Below, piece by piece: positions 1 through 7,014 of a stretch of 7,849 nt of DNA. The notes below the pieces were generated by a model. It saw only the letters and a list, made by a program, of their open reading frames with translations. It was not told the DNA's origin and ran no database searches. Source of the DNA: UMGS1312 sp964631595 (GTDB lineage: Bacteria > Bacillota > Clostridia > Oscillospirales > CAG-272); contig CAZVXL010000045.1 of NCBI GenBank assembly GCA_964631595.1, positions 1 to 7,849 of the forward strand, given 5' to 3'. The position numbers were made by a program, and so were the translations under genes. The stretch's first letter is position 1. Every line of letters starts with the position of its first letter.

Positions 1-1866
1 TGTATAGAAATACCAGCGGATCGCATCTGCACCGTATGTATCAAGTGCCTCAAACGGATCCACGGCATTGCCCTTGGATTTGGACATTTTCTGACCGTCC
101 TCGTCCTGCACGAGACCGAGCACGATGACGTTCTTGTAAGGTGCCTTGTCGAACAGGAGCGTGGAGATGGCAAGCAGTGAGTAGAACCAGCCTCTTGTCT
201 GATCTACAGCCTCGGAGATGAAATCCGCGGGGAACTGAGACTCGAAAAGCTCCTTATTCTCAAAGGGATAGTGATGCTGTGCGAAGGGCATGGAGCCGGA
301 GTCGTACCAGCAGTCGATGACCTCGGGAACTCGGTGCATCTTGCCGCCGCACTCCAGACAGTTGAGCTCAACCTCGTCGATATAAGGACGGTGGAGCTCT
401 ATATCCTCGGGGCAGTTATCGGACATACTGCGAAGCTCCTCGATAGAGCCGATGCAGTGCTTATGACCGCAGGAGCACTCCCAGATCGGGAGCGGCGTGC
501 CCCAATATCTGTTACGGCTGATTCCCCAATCCTGAACGTTCTCAAGCCAGTCACCGAAGCGTCCCTTACCGATGCTCTCGGGGATCCAGTTGATGGTCGC
601 GTTGTTCTTTATGAGCTTATCCTTGACCTCGGTCATCTTGATGAACCAGCTGTCGCGGGCGTAATAGATGAGCGGTGTGCCGCATCTCCAGCAGTGAGGA
701 TAGCTGTGAGTGAACTCGGGTGCGGAGAACAGAAGTCCGCGCTCTCTCAAGGTGCGAAGCACGAGCTTATCCGCATCCTTGCAGAAGACTCCGGCAAACT
801 CGGTCTCCTCGGTCATATTGCCCGCCTGATCGACAAGCTGAACAAAGGGGAGCCCGTATTTTCTGCCCACATTCGCGTCATCCTCACCGAATGCGGGTGC
901 GATATGAACTATACCGGTGCCGTCCTCCATGGTGACGTAGGTATCGCAGGTGACGTACCAGCACTTCTCCTTCGGGGACACATAGGCAAAGAGCGGCTCG
1001 TACTCCTTGTACTCAAGCTCTTTTCCGAGGTATTCACCGATGACCTCGTAGCCTCCCTCGCCCAGCACCTTGTCCGCAAGCGCGGCGGCAAGAATGTATA
1101 TATCCTCGCCCTCCTCGCCGGAGACCTTTACCTTGATGTACTTGGCATCGGGGTGTACGCAGAGCGCCACGTTTGAGGGGAGAGTCCAAGGCGTGGTAGT
1201 CCACGCAAGGAACGCGCCCTCCTCACCCTTGATCCTGAACTTTGCAACGGCGGAGCGCTCCTTCACGTCCTTATAGCCCTGTGCCACCTCATGAGATGAC
1301 AGCGGTGTACCGCAGCGCGGGCAGTAGGGCACGATCTTGAAGCCTCTGTAGAGAAGTCCCTTATTCCATATTTCCTTCAGCGACCACCACTCCGATTCGA
1401 TAAAATCGTTGTGATAGGTGACGTAGGGATGCTCCATATCCGCCCAAAACGCAACAGTGTCGGAGAAATCCTCCCACATTCCCTTGTATTTCCAAACGGA
1501 CTGCTTACATTTCTCGATAAACGGCGCGATACCGTACTCCTCGATCTGCTCCTTGCCGTCAAGGCCGAGCAGCTTCTCCACCTCAAGCTCGACCGGCAGA
1601 CCGTGCGTATCCCAGCCCGCCTTACGCGGAACGTACGCTCCCTTCATGGAGTGGTATCGGGGGATCATATCCTTTATTACACGGGTAAGCACATGACCGA
1701 TATGAGGCTTGCCGTTGGCGGTGGGAGGGCCGTCGTAGAAGGTGTAGGAGGGACCGTCGCGACGGATCTCGTTCTGCTTTTCGAATATTTTGTTTTGCTT
1801 CCAGAATTCAAGCGTTTCCTTTTCCTTTTCCTTGAAATCAAGGCTTGTGGACACTTTCCTGTACAT
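1..1866 (-). CDS. ileS: Isoleucyl-tRNA synthetase, type II (eukaryote-like), N-terminal 622 codons, runs off the left edge
   Basis: This class Ia enzyme charges tRNA-Ile with isoleucine in the cytoplasm. The reading frame is open from the ATG at 1866-1864 to the window edge. The translation starts MYRKVSTSLDFKEKEK. The ATP-binding HIGH motif is at residues 55-58, inside DGPPTANGKPHIGHV, a context typical of type II (IleS2) enzymes. A CPRCGTP motif at 182-188 precedes the CP1 editing domain, which carries TTTPWT at 223-228. YWGTPLP lies near 454-460. A Cys/His-rich insert (C464, C466, C471, C503, C506) looks like a zinc ribbon, and the second catalytic motif KMSKS is at 593-597. Family members are about 1030-1060 residues long, so the anticodon-binding and C-terminal domains are outside the window. 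The start is fixed by a perfect AAGGAGGT, 7 bases upstream. The gene follows its own promoter and T-box leader rather than reading from the ATPase operon alone. IleS2 enzymes are often less sensitive to mupirocin; that is family knowledge, not shown here. Confidence 0.97.
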   Translation of the reverse strand, partial: MYRKVSTSLDFKEKEKETLEFWKQNKIFEKQNEIRRDGPSYTFYDGPPTANGKPHIGHVLTRVIKDMIPRYHSMKGAYVPRKAGWDTHGLPVELEVEKLLGLDGKEQIEEYGIAPFIEKCKQSVWKYKGMWEDFSDTVAFWADMEHPYVTYHNDFIESEWWSLKEIWNKGLLYRGFKIVPYCPRCGTPLSSHEVAQGYKDVKERSAVAKFRIKGEEGAFLAWTTTPWTLPSNVALCVHPDAKYIKVKVSGEEGEDIYILAAALADKVLGEGGYEVIGEYLGKELEYKEYEPLFAYVSPKEKCWYVTCDTYVTMEDGTGIVHIAPAFGEDDANVGRKYGLPFVQLVDQAGNMTEETEFAGVFCKDADKLVLRTLRERGLLFSAPEFTHSYPHCWRCGTPLIYYARDSWFIKMTEVKDKLIKNNATINWIPESIGKGRFGDWLENVQDWGISRNRYWGTPLPIWECSCGHKHCIGSIEELRSMSDNCPEDIELHRPYIDEVELNCLECGGKMHRVPEVIDCWYDSGSMPFAQHHYPFENKELFESQFPADFISEAVDQTRGWFYSLLAISTLLFDKAPYKNVIVLGLVQDEDGQKMSKSKGNAVDPFEALDTYGADAIRWYFYT

Positions 1867-1873
1867 TTTGTTG

Positions 1874-1881
1874 ACCTCCTT
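1874..1881 (-). promoter_or_regulatory. Ribosome binding site of ileS
   Basis: AAGGAGGT on the minus strand is a full match to the anti-16S consensus, with 7 bases between it and the ileS ATG. It lies after the T-box terminator, so it is transcribed only when the terminator is read through. Confidence 0.9.
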
Positions 1882-1901
1882 ATTGCAGTCGCACAGACAA
1901 A

Positions 1902-1932
1902 CAAAAAACTCCGTCCTATGTCAGGACGGAGT
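1902..1932 (-). terminator. Intrinsic terminator of the ileS T-box leader
   Basis: On the minus strand ACTCCGTCC (1932-1924) pairs perfectly over 9 bp with GGACGGAGT (1916-1908) around a 7-base loop, TGACATA. A T-run follows at 1908-1903. The 5' arm is also needed for the antiterminator with the T-box sequence just upstream, so the two folds compete. Confidence 0.93.
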
Positions 1933-2130
1933 ATACCGCTGTACCACCTGCATACAATTATATGCTCCGCCTGTAACGGTGCGGCTCCGGCACGGGCTTG
2001 CGTAGGCTCACCCTGCGGCTCGGAAGTGATTTGAGCTTGGTCTGCACATCGAACTTGCACCATCTTCGACTCGCTTTGGAGCAGTAAGCTAAGCTCTGTC
2101 TTCGTCATTGCCTTTAATATGATCTCTATA
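1903..2130 (-). promoter_or_regulatory. T-box riboswitch (tRNA-Ile sensing) upstream of ileS
   Basis: The leader senses uncharged tRNA-Ile and switches between termination and read-through. On the minus strand, Stem I can be traced from the pairing GAGCTT (2096-2091) with AAGCTC (2038-2033). The distal arm between them contains the familiar AAAGCGAGTC and GGTGCAAG segments. Directly 3' of Stem I the specifier loop reads CAAATCAC, placing an AUC codon (Ile) at 2030-2028, followed by the usual A. A hairpin GCATA/TATGC (1965-1961 with 1954-1950) acts as Stem III. Next comes the T-box sequence AGGTGGTACAGCGG (1949-1936), whose UGGU (1946-1943) can pair with the ACCA end of uncharged tRNA-Ile. A terminator follows. 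The 5' boundary is inferred from the promoter, not seen. Specifier, T-box and downstream gene all agree on isoleucine, so this assignment is firm. Confidence 0.95.
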
Positions 2131-2136
2131 TCTATT

Positions 2137-2165
2137 AAAATACCACATTCCGCGGGAATTGTCAA
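2137..2165 (-). promoter_or_regulatory. Sigma-A type promoter for the ileS leader
   Basis: A perfect -35 TTGACA (2165-2160) is separated by exactly 17 bases from a -10 TATTTT (2142-2137) on the minus strand. Transcription would start near 2130, just before the first T-box leader bases. This gives ileS its own start after the ATPase genes. Confidence 0.82.
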
Positions 2166-2228
2166 GGGGTTTTCGGCATTTACGGCTCGGTGCCGCGAAA
2201 ATACTTTTCTGCGATGCAGACAGCGCCG

Positions 2229-2834
2229 TCACTTTCTCGATTTGATTATCTTCATCCGTGAGAACTCCTCACGCTCCTTTTCCTCAAGCACGGCGGATAT
2301 CTCGCGCACCGAGGCCTCCGCCTCCGGAATGATGATATTCTTCAGCGCCTTTGCCCGCTTCTGTGTCTTTTTTATCGCATCGGCAAGGCGGTAAACGCTG
2401 TTTTCCACCTCCGCCATTACCGCGGACAGCTTCTTTACCTCGATAAATCTGAGATAAGCCTCGTCAAGAGCCGAGTTGGACTCGGCAAGTCCGAACGGGG
2501 GCGCCTCGGGCGGGCGAATATCACATTCCACGATCGGGATCTCCACTCCCATTACGCTTCGGTATCTCACCGACAGGCTGTCGTCGAACGGCACATCCTC
2601 CGCCAGATCCTCGCGGAAGCCTCCCGTGATGTTGGCTCGCTGGAGCGCCGCATACGCCTCACCGAAGGTGGAATCTATCCTGCCGTGCAGCTCCGATGCC
2701 GTATTGATGAGCTGCATCATTTCGCGGATCAGGATATTCTGCTTTTTATCAAGCAGCTCGTAGCCCGTGCGGGCAAGCTCAAGCCGCTTCTTCTCCGCAA
2801 GATAATTTCCCTTTGTTGGAGCAAGCTTTGCCGT
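2229..2834 (-). CDS. ntpD: V-type ATPase subunit D (central shaft), probable non-standard ACG start
   Basis: Subunit D is the rotating central axle that links the A3B3 head to the membrane ring. It is a long antiparallel coiled coil. The frame gives 201 residues if started at 2834, the usual size for the family. The N-terminal signature APTKGN is at residues 5-10, followed by a basic helix (LAEKKRLELARTGYELLDKK) and ILIREMM at 34-40. The C-terminal helix includes ENSVYRLADAIKKTQKRAKALKN-like coiled-coil sequence and ends KSRK. The frame has a TAA stop a few codons upstream of the signature, and no ATG, GTG or TTG lies between that stop and APTKGN. The ACG at 2834-2832 would give (M)AKLAPTKGN and sits 9 bases after AAGGAGG. 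The first in-frame ATG is at 2720, which would delete 38 residues including the family signature, so I reject it as the main start. An ATG-to-ACG mutation or a sequencing error are alternatives. It follows ntpB by 38 bases and is the last gene of the cluster here. Confidence 0.9.
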   Translation of the reverse strand, partial: TAKLAPTKGNYLAEKKRLELARTGYELLDKKQNILIREMMQLINTASELHGRIDSTFGEAYAALQRANITGGFREDLAEDVPFDDSLSVRYRSVMGVEIPIVECDIRPPEAPPFGLAESNSALDEAYLRFIEVKKLSAVMAEVENSVYRLADAIKKTQKRAKALKNIIIPEAEASVREISAVLEEKEREEFSRMKIIKSRK

Positions 2835-2863
2835 AAATACGCACCTCCTTTACGGTATACCGT
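2831..2863 (-). promoter_or_regulatory. Overlapping alternative hairpins at the ntpB-ntpD junction
   Basis: On the minus strand a perfect 12-base palindrome ACGGTATACCGT (2863-2852) lies upstream of the ribosome binding site. Its last four bases also begin CCGTAAA (2855-2849), which pairs perfectly with TTTACGG (2837-2831) around an 11-base loop holding GGAGG. The second arm contains the proposed ACG start. The two folds cannot form together. The pairing is visible in the sequence; a role in controlling translation is inference. Confidence 0.5.
2844..2850 (-). promoter_or_regulatory. Ribosome binding site deciding the ntpD start
   Basis: AAGGAGG on the minus strand is the only strong Shine-Dalgarno near the ntpD N-terminus. 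It points to the ACG at 2834-2832 (9-base spacing) and not to the ATG at 2720, which has no such site. Its GGAGG lies in the loop of a potential 7-bp hairpin. Confidence 0.75.
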
Positions 2864-2872
2864 CTAATGTCT

Positions 2873-4246
2873 CTATCCCTTATAATACTTATCGAGTATC
2901 TCGTCCTCAACACGTGAGAGCTCCGAGCGCGGCAGAACGGAGAGCACCTCCCAGCCGAGATCCAGAGATTCCTCCATTGATCTGTATTCGTCGGAGCGCT
3001 GAGTGAGAATACGCGCCTCAAACTGTCTGCCGAATTCCAGATACCGCTTATCATCGTCAGACAGCTCCTCCTCTCCGATGACGGAGGCAAGCGATCTTGC
3101 ATCCATCACACGCGCATACGAGGCAAAGAGCTGACCGGAAAGCGCCGCGTGATCCTCGCGCGTAAAGCCCTCTCCGATACCGTCCTTCATAAGTCGCGAC
3201 AGTGAGGGGAGGACAGACACCGGCGGGTATATTCCCGACATACCGAGTGAGCGGTCAAGCACGATCTGTCCCTCGGTGATATATCCCGTAAGATCGGGGA
3301 CGGGGTGGGTGATATCGTCGTTGGGCATTGTGAGAATCGGGAGCTGAGTCACCGAGCCGCCTCTGCCGCGAACGATGCCCGCGCGCTCAAACAGAGATGC
3401 AAGATCGGAATAAAGATAGCCCGGAAAGCCCTTTCTTCCCGGAATCTCTCCCTTGGAGGAGGAAAACTCACGAAGCGCCTCGGCGTACGAGGTCATATCG
3501 GTCATGATGACGAGCACGTGCATATTTTCCTCATATGCAAGATATTCCGCGGCGGTCAGCGCAAAGCGCGGCGTCAGTATCCTCTCGACTATCGGATCGT
3601 TTGAGAGATTTCGGAACATGACGACTCGGCTTATCGCGCCGGACTGCTCGAAGCTCCGACGGAAATACTCCGCCACGTCGTTCTTTATGCCCATTGCCGC
3701 AAACACGATGCAGAATTTCGAAGCATCCTCTCCGGCAAGCCTTGCCTGCCGTGCGATCTGGGCGGCAAGCTCATTGTGGCTCATGCCCGAGCCCGAAAAG
3801 ATCGGCAGCTTCTGCCCTCTTATAAGAGTTATCAGCACATCAATTGAGGATATGCCCGTGCAGATGCAGTTCTGCGGATATGTTCGCGACACGGGATTTA
3901 TCGGTGAGCCGTTGATGCTCCTTTTTGTCTTGGCATATATCCCGCCCATGCCGTCGGCGGGTCTGCCCGCGCCGTCAAACACTCTGCCGAGCATCTCCGG
4001 CGACAGAGATATCTCGATCGGATGCCCGAGAAATCTCGTTTTTGTATTACTCAGTGAAATACCGGAGGTACCCTCAAACACCTGCACCACCGTGTGCTCG
4101 CCGTCAAGCTGTACCACCCTGCCCTGTCGGACAGCGCCCGAGTCGGTCCGTATCTCCACCATTTCCTCGTTCTTTATCTCGGGAATGTGCCGAAGCACAA
4201 GCAAAGGTCCCGAGATCTCCGAGGCGCCCTTGTAATCTATTATCAT
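2873..4246 (-). CDS. ntpB: V-type ATPase subunit B (non-catalytic nucleotide-binding subunit)
   Basis: Subunit B alternates with A in the A3B3 ring and contributes to nucleotide sites without catalysing hydrolysis itself. The product has 457 residues, normal for the family. An N-terminal beta-barrel (about 1-75) starts MIIDYKGASEISGPL. The position of the P-loop holds SGSGMSHNE (151-159) and lacks the GKT of a true Walker A, as expected for B subunits. The Walker B-like strand VLVIMTDMTSYAEALRE is at 244-260. The family signature follows within RGGSVTQLPILTMPNDDITHP (295-315), with PSVLPSLSRLM-type sequence near 344-353; R351 is in the place of the arginine finger. The ATG at 4246-4244 follows AGGAG with 6 bases spacing. 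It comes 55 bases after ntpA, and ntpD follows. Confidence 0.98.
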   Translation of the reverse strand: MIIDYKGASEISGPLLVLRHIPEIKNEEMVEIRTDSGAVRQGRVVQLDGEHTVVQVFEGTSGISLSNTKTRFLGHPIEISLSPEMLGRVFDGAGRPADGMGGIYAKTKRSINGSPINPVSRTYPQNCICTGISSIDVLITLIRGQKLPIFSGSGMSHNELAAQIARQARLAGEDASKFCIVFAAMGIKNDVAEYFRRSFEQSGAISRVVMFRNLSNDPIVERILTPRFALTAAEYLAYEENMHVLVIMTDMTSYAEALREFSSSKGEIPGRKGFPGYLYSDLASLFERAGIVRGRGGSVTQLPILTMPNDDITHPVPDLTGYITEGQIVLDRSLGMSGIYPPVSVLPSLSRLMKDGIGEGFTREDHAALSGQLFASYARVMDARSLASVIGEEELSDDDKRYLEFGRQFEARILTQRSDEYRSMEESLDLGWEVLSVLPRSELSRVEDEILDKYYKG

Positions 4247-4270
4247 AATTTGCTCCTATCATGAAATCCC

Positions 4271-4285
4271 GACAGCACGGCTGTC
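4271..4285 (-). repeat. Short perfect hairpin between ntpA and ntpB
   Basis: GACAGC and GCTGTC form a 6-bp stem around a 3-base loop, in the 55-base spacer between the A and B genes. No T-run follows on the minus strand, so it is not an intrinsic terminator. It may affect processing or stability of the transcript between the two cistrons, or be chance. Confidence 0.4.
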
Positions 4286-4301
4286 TGCGGGGCTCGCACC
4301 G

Positions 4302-6050
4302 TCACCGTACCGTCGCCAGCGCTTCGTCTATCTCACGAATATACTCGTCAAAGCGCTCCGGCTCGGAATTGGGGATATCGTATTTCATACGGTTGAGCTT
4401 CTCGAAAAGCCCGAGCTGCTTTATGCGCGAGATCGGAACAGCCGAGGCAACAAGCCTTGCGGCTCCGTCGTGCAAATGAAGTATCACCTGCATCATGCGG
4501 CGTTGCTTATCAAGCGGGACGTAGGTATCGTCCTTGTGGAAGGCATTCTGCTGCAAAAAGCCCGTGCGAATGACCGATGCCGTCTCAAGGATCAGCTTTT
4601 GATCGTCGGGAAGCACATCGGAGCCGATGAGCTTGACTATTTCCATAAGTCTGTCCTCCTCACCGAGGAGATACGCTATCCTCCTGCGATATTCAAGGAA
4701 GCTGTCGCCGGCGTTCTCACCGAACCAGTCCTCCAGCTCCTCGCCGTACTCGCTGTAGCTCTGTATCCAGTTTATCGCGGGGTAGTGCCGTGCATACGCA
4801 AGCGATTTATCAAGCGCCCAGAAGCATCGCACATACCGCTTTGTGTTCTGTGTAACAGGCTCGGAAAAGTCGGAGCCCTGAGGTGATACCGCGCCGATGA
4901 TCGTCACGGAGCCCTCTCTGCCGCCGCACGACAGCGTTCTGCCCGCTCTCTCGTAAAATTCGGAAAGTCTTGACGGCAGATACGCGGGGAAGCCCTCCTC
5001 GGCGGGCATTTCCTCAAGTCTTCCGGATATCTCACGGAGCGCCTCCGCCCAGCGTGAGGTGGAATCCGCCATTATCGCGACGTGGTACCCCATATCGCGG
5101 TAATACTCGGCAAGGGTTATTCCGGTGTAGATGGACGCCTCGCGCGCCGCCACCGGCATATTTGAGGTATTCGCAATAAGGCAGGTGCGCTCCGTCATGG
5201 GTCTGCCCGTGCGCGGATCTATCAGGGATGAGAACTCGTCAAGCACCTGACTCATCTCGTTGCCGCGCTCTCCGCAGCCGACGTAGATTATGATATCCGC
5301 ATCGCTCCACTTGGCAAGCTGATGCTGGTTCATGGTCTTACCGGTGCCGAAGCCTCCGGGGATCGCGGCAGTTCCGCCCTTCGCCACGGGGAAAAGCGTG
5401 TCTATGATCCTCTGTCCCGTAATAAGCGGCACCGTCATCGGCAGTCTTTTCTTTATGGGTCGCGGCGTTCTTATGGGCCACCTGTGTGCAAGGAACAGCT
5501 CATGCTCCTCACCGCGGCTGTCGCGTATGCGGACAATTGGCTCGGTTATGGTGTAGTAGCCGTCGGGGGCTGTCCACACCACCTCGCCCGAGAGCTCGGG
5601 CGGAACAAGTGAGCGATGCGTGACGGACATAGTTTCCGCCACCTCCGCGATAACGTCGCCGCCGACAAGCATATCTCCCACCGACACGGTGACAGCCGTT
5701 TTCCATTTATCCGTCTCGGAGAGCAGGGACAGCTTTGTTCCGCGCCCGAGGAAAGGGCCGTCAAGTGCCTCAAGCTCCTTCAGCGGTCTTTCGATGCCGT
5801 CGAATATGTTATTCATTATGCCGGGGCCGAGCAGAATACTCATCGGTGAGCCCGTGCCCTCAACCGTCTCTCCGAGCCCGAGCCCCTCGGTCTCCTCGTA
5901 CACCTGAATGGTCGAATACTCTCCGGAAAGTCCGATGACCTCACCTATAAGGCGCGACTCTCCTACATACACCATTTCCTTCATGAAGAAGCCGTCACTG
6001 CCGGAGGTGACTACAGGCCCGTTTATTCCTTTTATATCAGAAAGTGCCAT
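4302..6050 (-). CDS. ntpA: V-type ATPase subunit A (catalytic)
   Basis: Subunit A hydrolyses (or makes) ATP at the A/B interface and drives rotation of the shaft and ring. The product has 582 residues, the usual length. The N-terminal barrel spans about 1-75. The A-specific bulge or non-homologous region covers roughly 110-190, which separates it from F-type beta. Walker A is GGFGTGKT at 232-239, followed by QHQLAKWSDADI. GCGERGNEM at 258-266 supplies the catalytic glutamate (E261). The Walker B region and following segment read HVAIMADSTSRWAEALREIS (323-342). PAEEGFPAYLPSRLSEFYERAG (349-370) and TIIGAVSPQGSDFSEPVTQ (383-401) are hallmarks of A subunits. GGAG lies 6 bases before the ATG at 6050-6048, and the gene starts 16 bases after the ntpE stop, which suggests translational coupling. 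Confidence 0.99.
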   Translation of the reverse strand: MALSDIKGINGPVVTSGSDGFFMKEMVYVGESRLIGEVIGLSGEYSTIQVYEETEGLGLGETVEGTGSPMSILLGPGIMNNIFDGIERPLKELEALDGPFLGRGTKLSLLSETDKWKTAVTVSVGDMLVGGDVIAEVAETMSVTHRSLVPPELSGEVVWTAPDGYYTITEPIVRIRDSRGEEHELFLAHRWPIRTPRPIKKRLPMTVPLITGQRIIDTLFPVAKGGTAAIPGGFGTGKTMNQHQLAKWSDADIIIYVGCGERGNEMSQVLDEFSSLIDPRTGRPMTERTCLIANTSNMPVAAREASIYTGITLAEYYRDMGYHVAIMADSTSRWAEALREISGRLEEMPAEEGFPAYLPSRLSEFYERAGRTLSCGGREGSVTIIGAVSPQGSDFSEPVTQNTKRYVRCFWALDKSLAYARHYPAINWIQSYSEYGEELEDWFGENAGDSFLEYRRRIAYLLGEEDRLMEIVKLIGSDVLPDDQKLILETASVIRTGFLQQNAFHKDDTYVPLDKQRRMMQVILHLHDGAARLVASAVPISRIKQLGLFEKLNRMKYDIPNSEPERFDEYIREIDEALATVR

Positions 6051-6066
6051 ATACTACTCCAAATTC

Positions 6067-6648
6067 TCAAACCACGGTAAGTCCGGATTCTCTTGCAAAG
6101 GCTTCTCTTGCCGCCGCAAGTCGGGAATCAAGAGTGCAGTCGCACTCAAGCTCCTCCGAGGTGCCCTTTATCCCGCCTACGGCAATACCTCCGCCTATCC
6201 TCACGGGAAGCCCCGTCAATGATGCCACCTCATCGGCATACGCCGCGTCGGCCTCCATCAAATACAGCGCGGCATCGGTACAGCCCTCAAGCGCTACCGC
6301 CGCATCCCTTGCAAGGCCTCGCACAAGCTCCCCATATTCGGGTGTGCTGCGGTATTCCTCAAGATGCTTGCACACCTCCGCAAACACCTCGTCCGCCATG
6401 GCATCACGTCTGCCGAGCAGCTCACATCTGAGCGCAGATTCGTCATGCGCCGCATTTTCCGCGCTGAGCCTTGCCGTCTTCAGATTTTCTCTGCGACGTG
6501 CGGCATCGGCACTGCGGCGAAGCTCCGCGCTGTATTCGCGAAGCGCGGTGTTTCCGGCTCGGTCGATCTCACGGAGCATTTGCCGTGATTTCTTCTCGGC
6601 GGCGCTGTACACCGTGTCAAGAAAGCTCTCTATCTTTTTTTCCTTCAT
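6067..6648 (-). CDS. ntpE: V-type ATPase subunit E (peripheral stalk)
   Basis: Subunit E forms the outer stalk that holds the A3B3 head still while the shaft turns. The product has 193 residues, normal for the family. Residues 1 to about 90 are a long charged helix rich in Arg, Lys, Glu and Ala (MKEKKIESFLDTVYSAAEKK and onward), as expected for the stalk coiled coil. Residues about 95-193 form the globular C-terminal part that binds the head, including the glycine-rich RIGGGIAVGGIKG (149-161) and a family-like ECDCTLDSRLAAARE stretch near 168-182. The start has only a weak upstream purine run (AGAG, 7 bases before ATG). The next gene begins 16 bases after its TGA. Sequence conservation in this family is low, so the call rests on pattern plus its position between subunits F and A. 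Confidence 0.93.
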   Translation of the reverse strand: MKEKKIESFLDTVYSAAEKKSRQMLREIDRAGNTALREYSAELRRSADAARRRENLKTARLSAENAAHDESALRCELLGRRDAMADEVFAEVCKHLEEYRSTPEYGELVRGLARDAAVALEGCTDAALYLMEADAAYADEVASLTGLPVRIGGGIAVGGIKGTSEELECDCTLDSRLAAAREAFARESGLTVV

Positions 6649-6676
6649 ACCAAATCTCTTTTCCTTTCGGCAGGGG

Positions 6677-6985
6677 CTACAGCTTTATTCCGACTGCATC
6701 CCGCACATACCCGAGCATCGCATCGCTGACTCCGGCTCCGCCGTGTCTGTCGGGGATCTCCACTATCAGCGGTCTCGGCCTTGTCAGCTTCAGGGTGTAG
6801 ATATAGTCGCGGCAAAGCGACACAAGCTTTTGGGTTATCAGGATCACTCCGATATCCTCTCTGTCCATTGCCTCGGTCAGTGCGGCTTGCACCCGATCGG
6901 CATCGTGAATGACCTCTCCCGCAACTCCCGCAAGGCGCATACCCATGACCGTATCTTTATTATCGCTGAGCAAATAAAACTTCAT
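6677..6985 (-). CDS. ntpG: V-type ATPase subunit F (central shaft accessory)
   Basis: This small protein binds subunit D in the central shaft. It is named NtpG in Enterococcus hirae and AtpF or subunit F elsewhere. It has 102 residues, normal for the family. It starts MKFYLLSDNKDTVMGMRLAGV, where the first strand and the D-x-x-x-G-x-x-L-A-G pattern are typical. GVILITQKL at 46-54 is the conserved core strand, and PLIVEIPDRHG at 72-82 resembles the usual IP-x-x-x-G segment. A GGTG-type ribosome binding site lies just before the ATG at 6985-6983. It begins 29 bases after ntpK and ends 28 bases before ntpE. Confidence 0.95.
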   Translation of the reverse strand: MKFYLLSDNKDTVMGMRLAGVAGEVIHDADRVQAALTEAMDREDIGVILITQKLVSLCRDYIYTLKLTRPRPLIVEIPDRHGGAGVSDAMLGYVRDAVGIKL

Positions 6986-7014
6986 GGCATCACCGTTCTC
7001 AAATGCGGTACCGC

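Noticed and set aside
271..1176. A 301-residue open frame on the plus strand
   Set aside because: It is the antisense shadow of ileS, whose motifs (HIGH, CPRC, TTTPWT, KMSKS) are all in one minus-strand frame. The plus frame shows no family pattern and no ribosome binding site.
1817..1834. TTCC/TTTTCC short repeat near the ileS N-terminus
   Set aside because: It simply encodes the Lys-Glu run KEKEKE in the ileS N-terminal helix.
1677..2165. A 162-residue minus-strand frame across the ileS leader
   Set aside because: It reads through the promoter, T-box and terminator and the start of ileS in a different frame; the RNA structure explains this region far better.
2779..3102. A 107-residue minus-strand frame ending just past the ntpD start
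   Set aside because: It lies in another frame of ntpB and contains no V-ATPase signature. I considered it as a frameshifted ntpD N-terminus, but the APTKGN signature is in the ntpD frame itself.
7005..7014. Perfect 10-base palindrome GCGGTACCGC just after the ntpK stop
   Set aside because: A 10-base palindrome is expected several times by chance in a window of this size, the flanks do not extend it, and as RNA it gives only a 3-bp stem.
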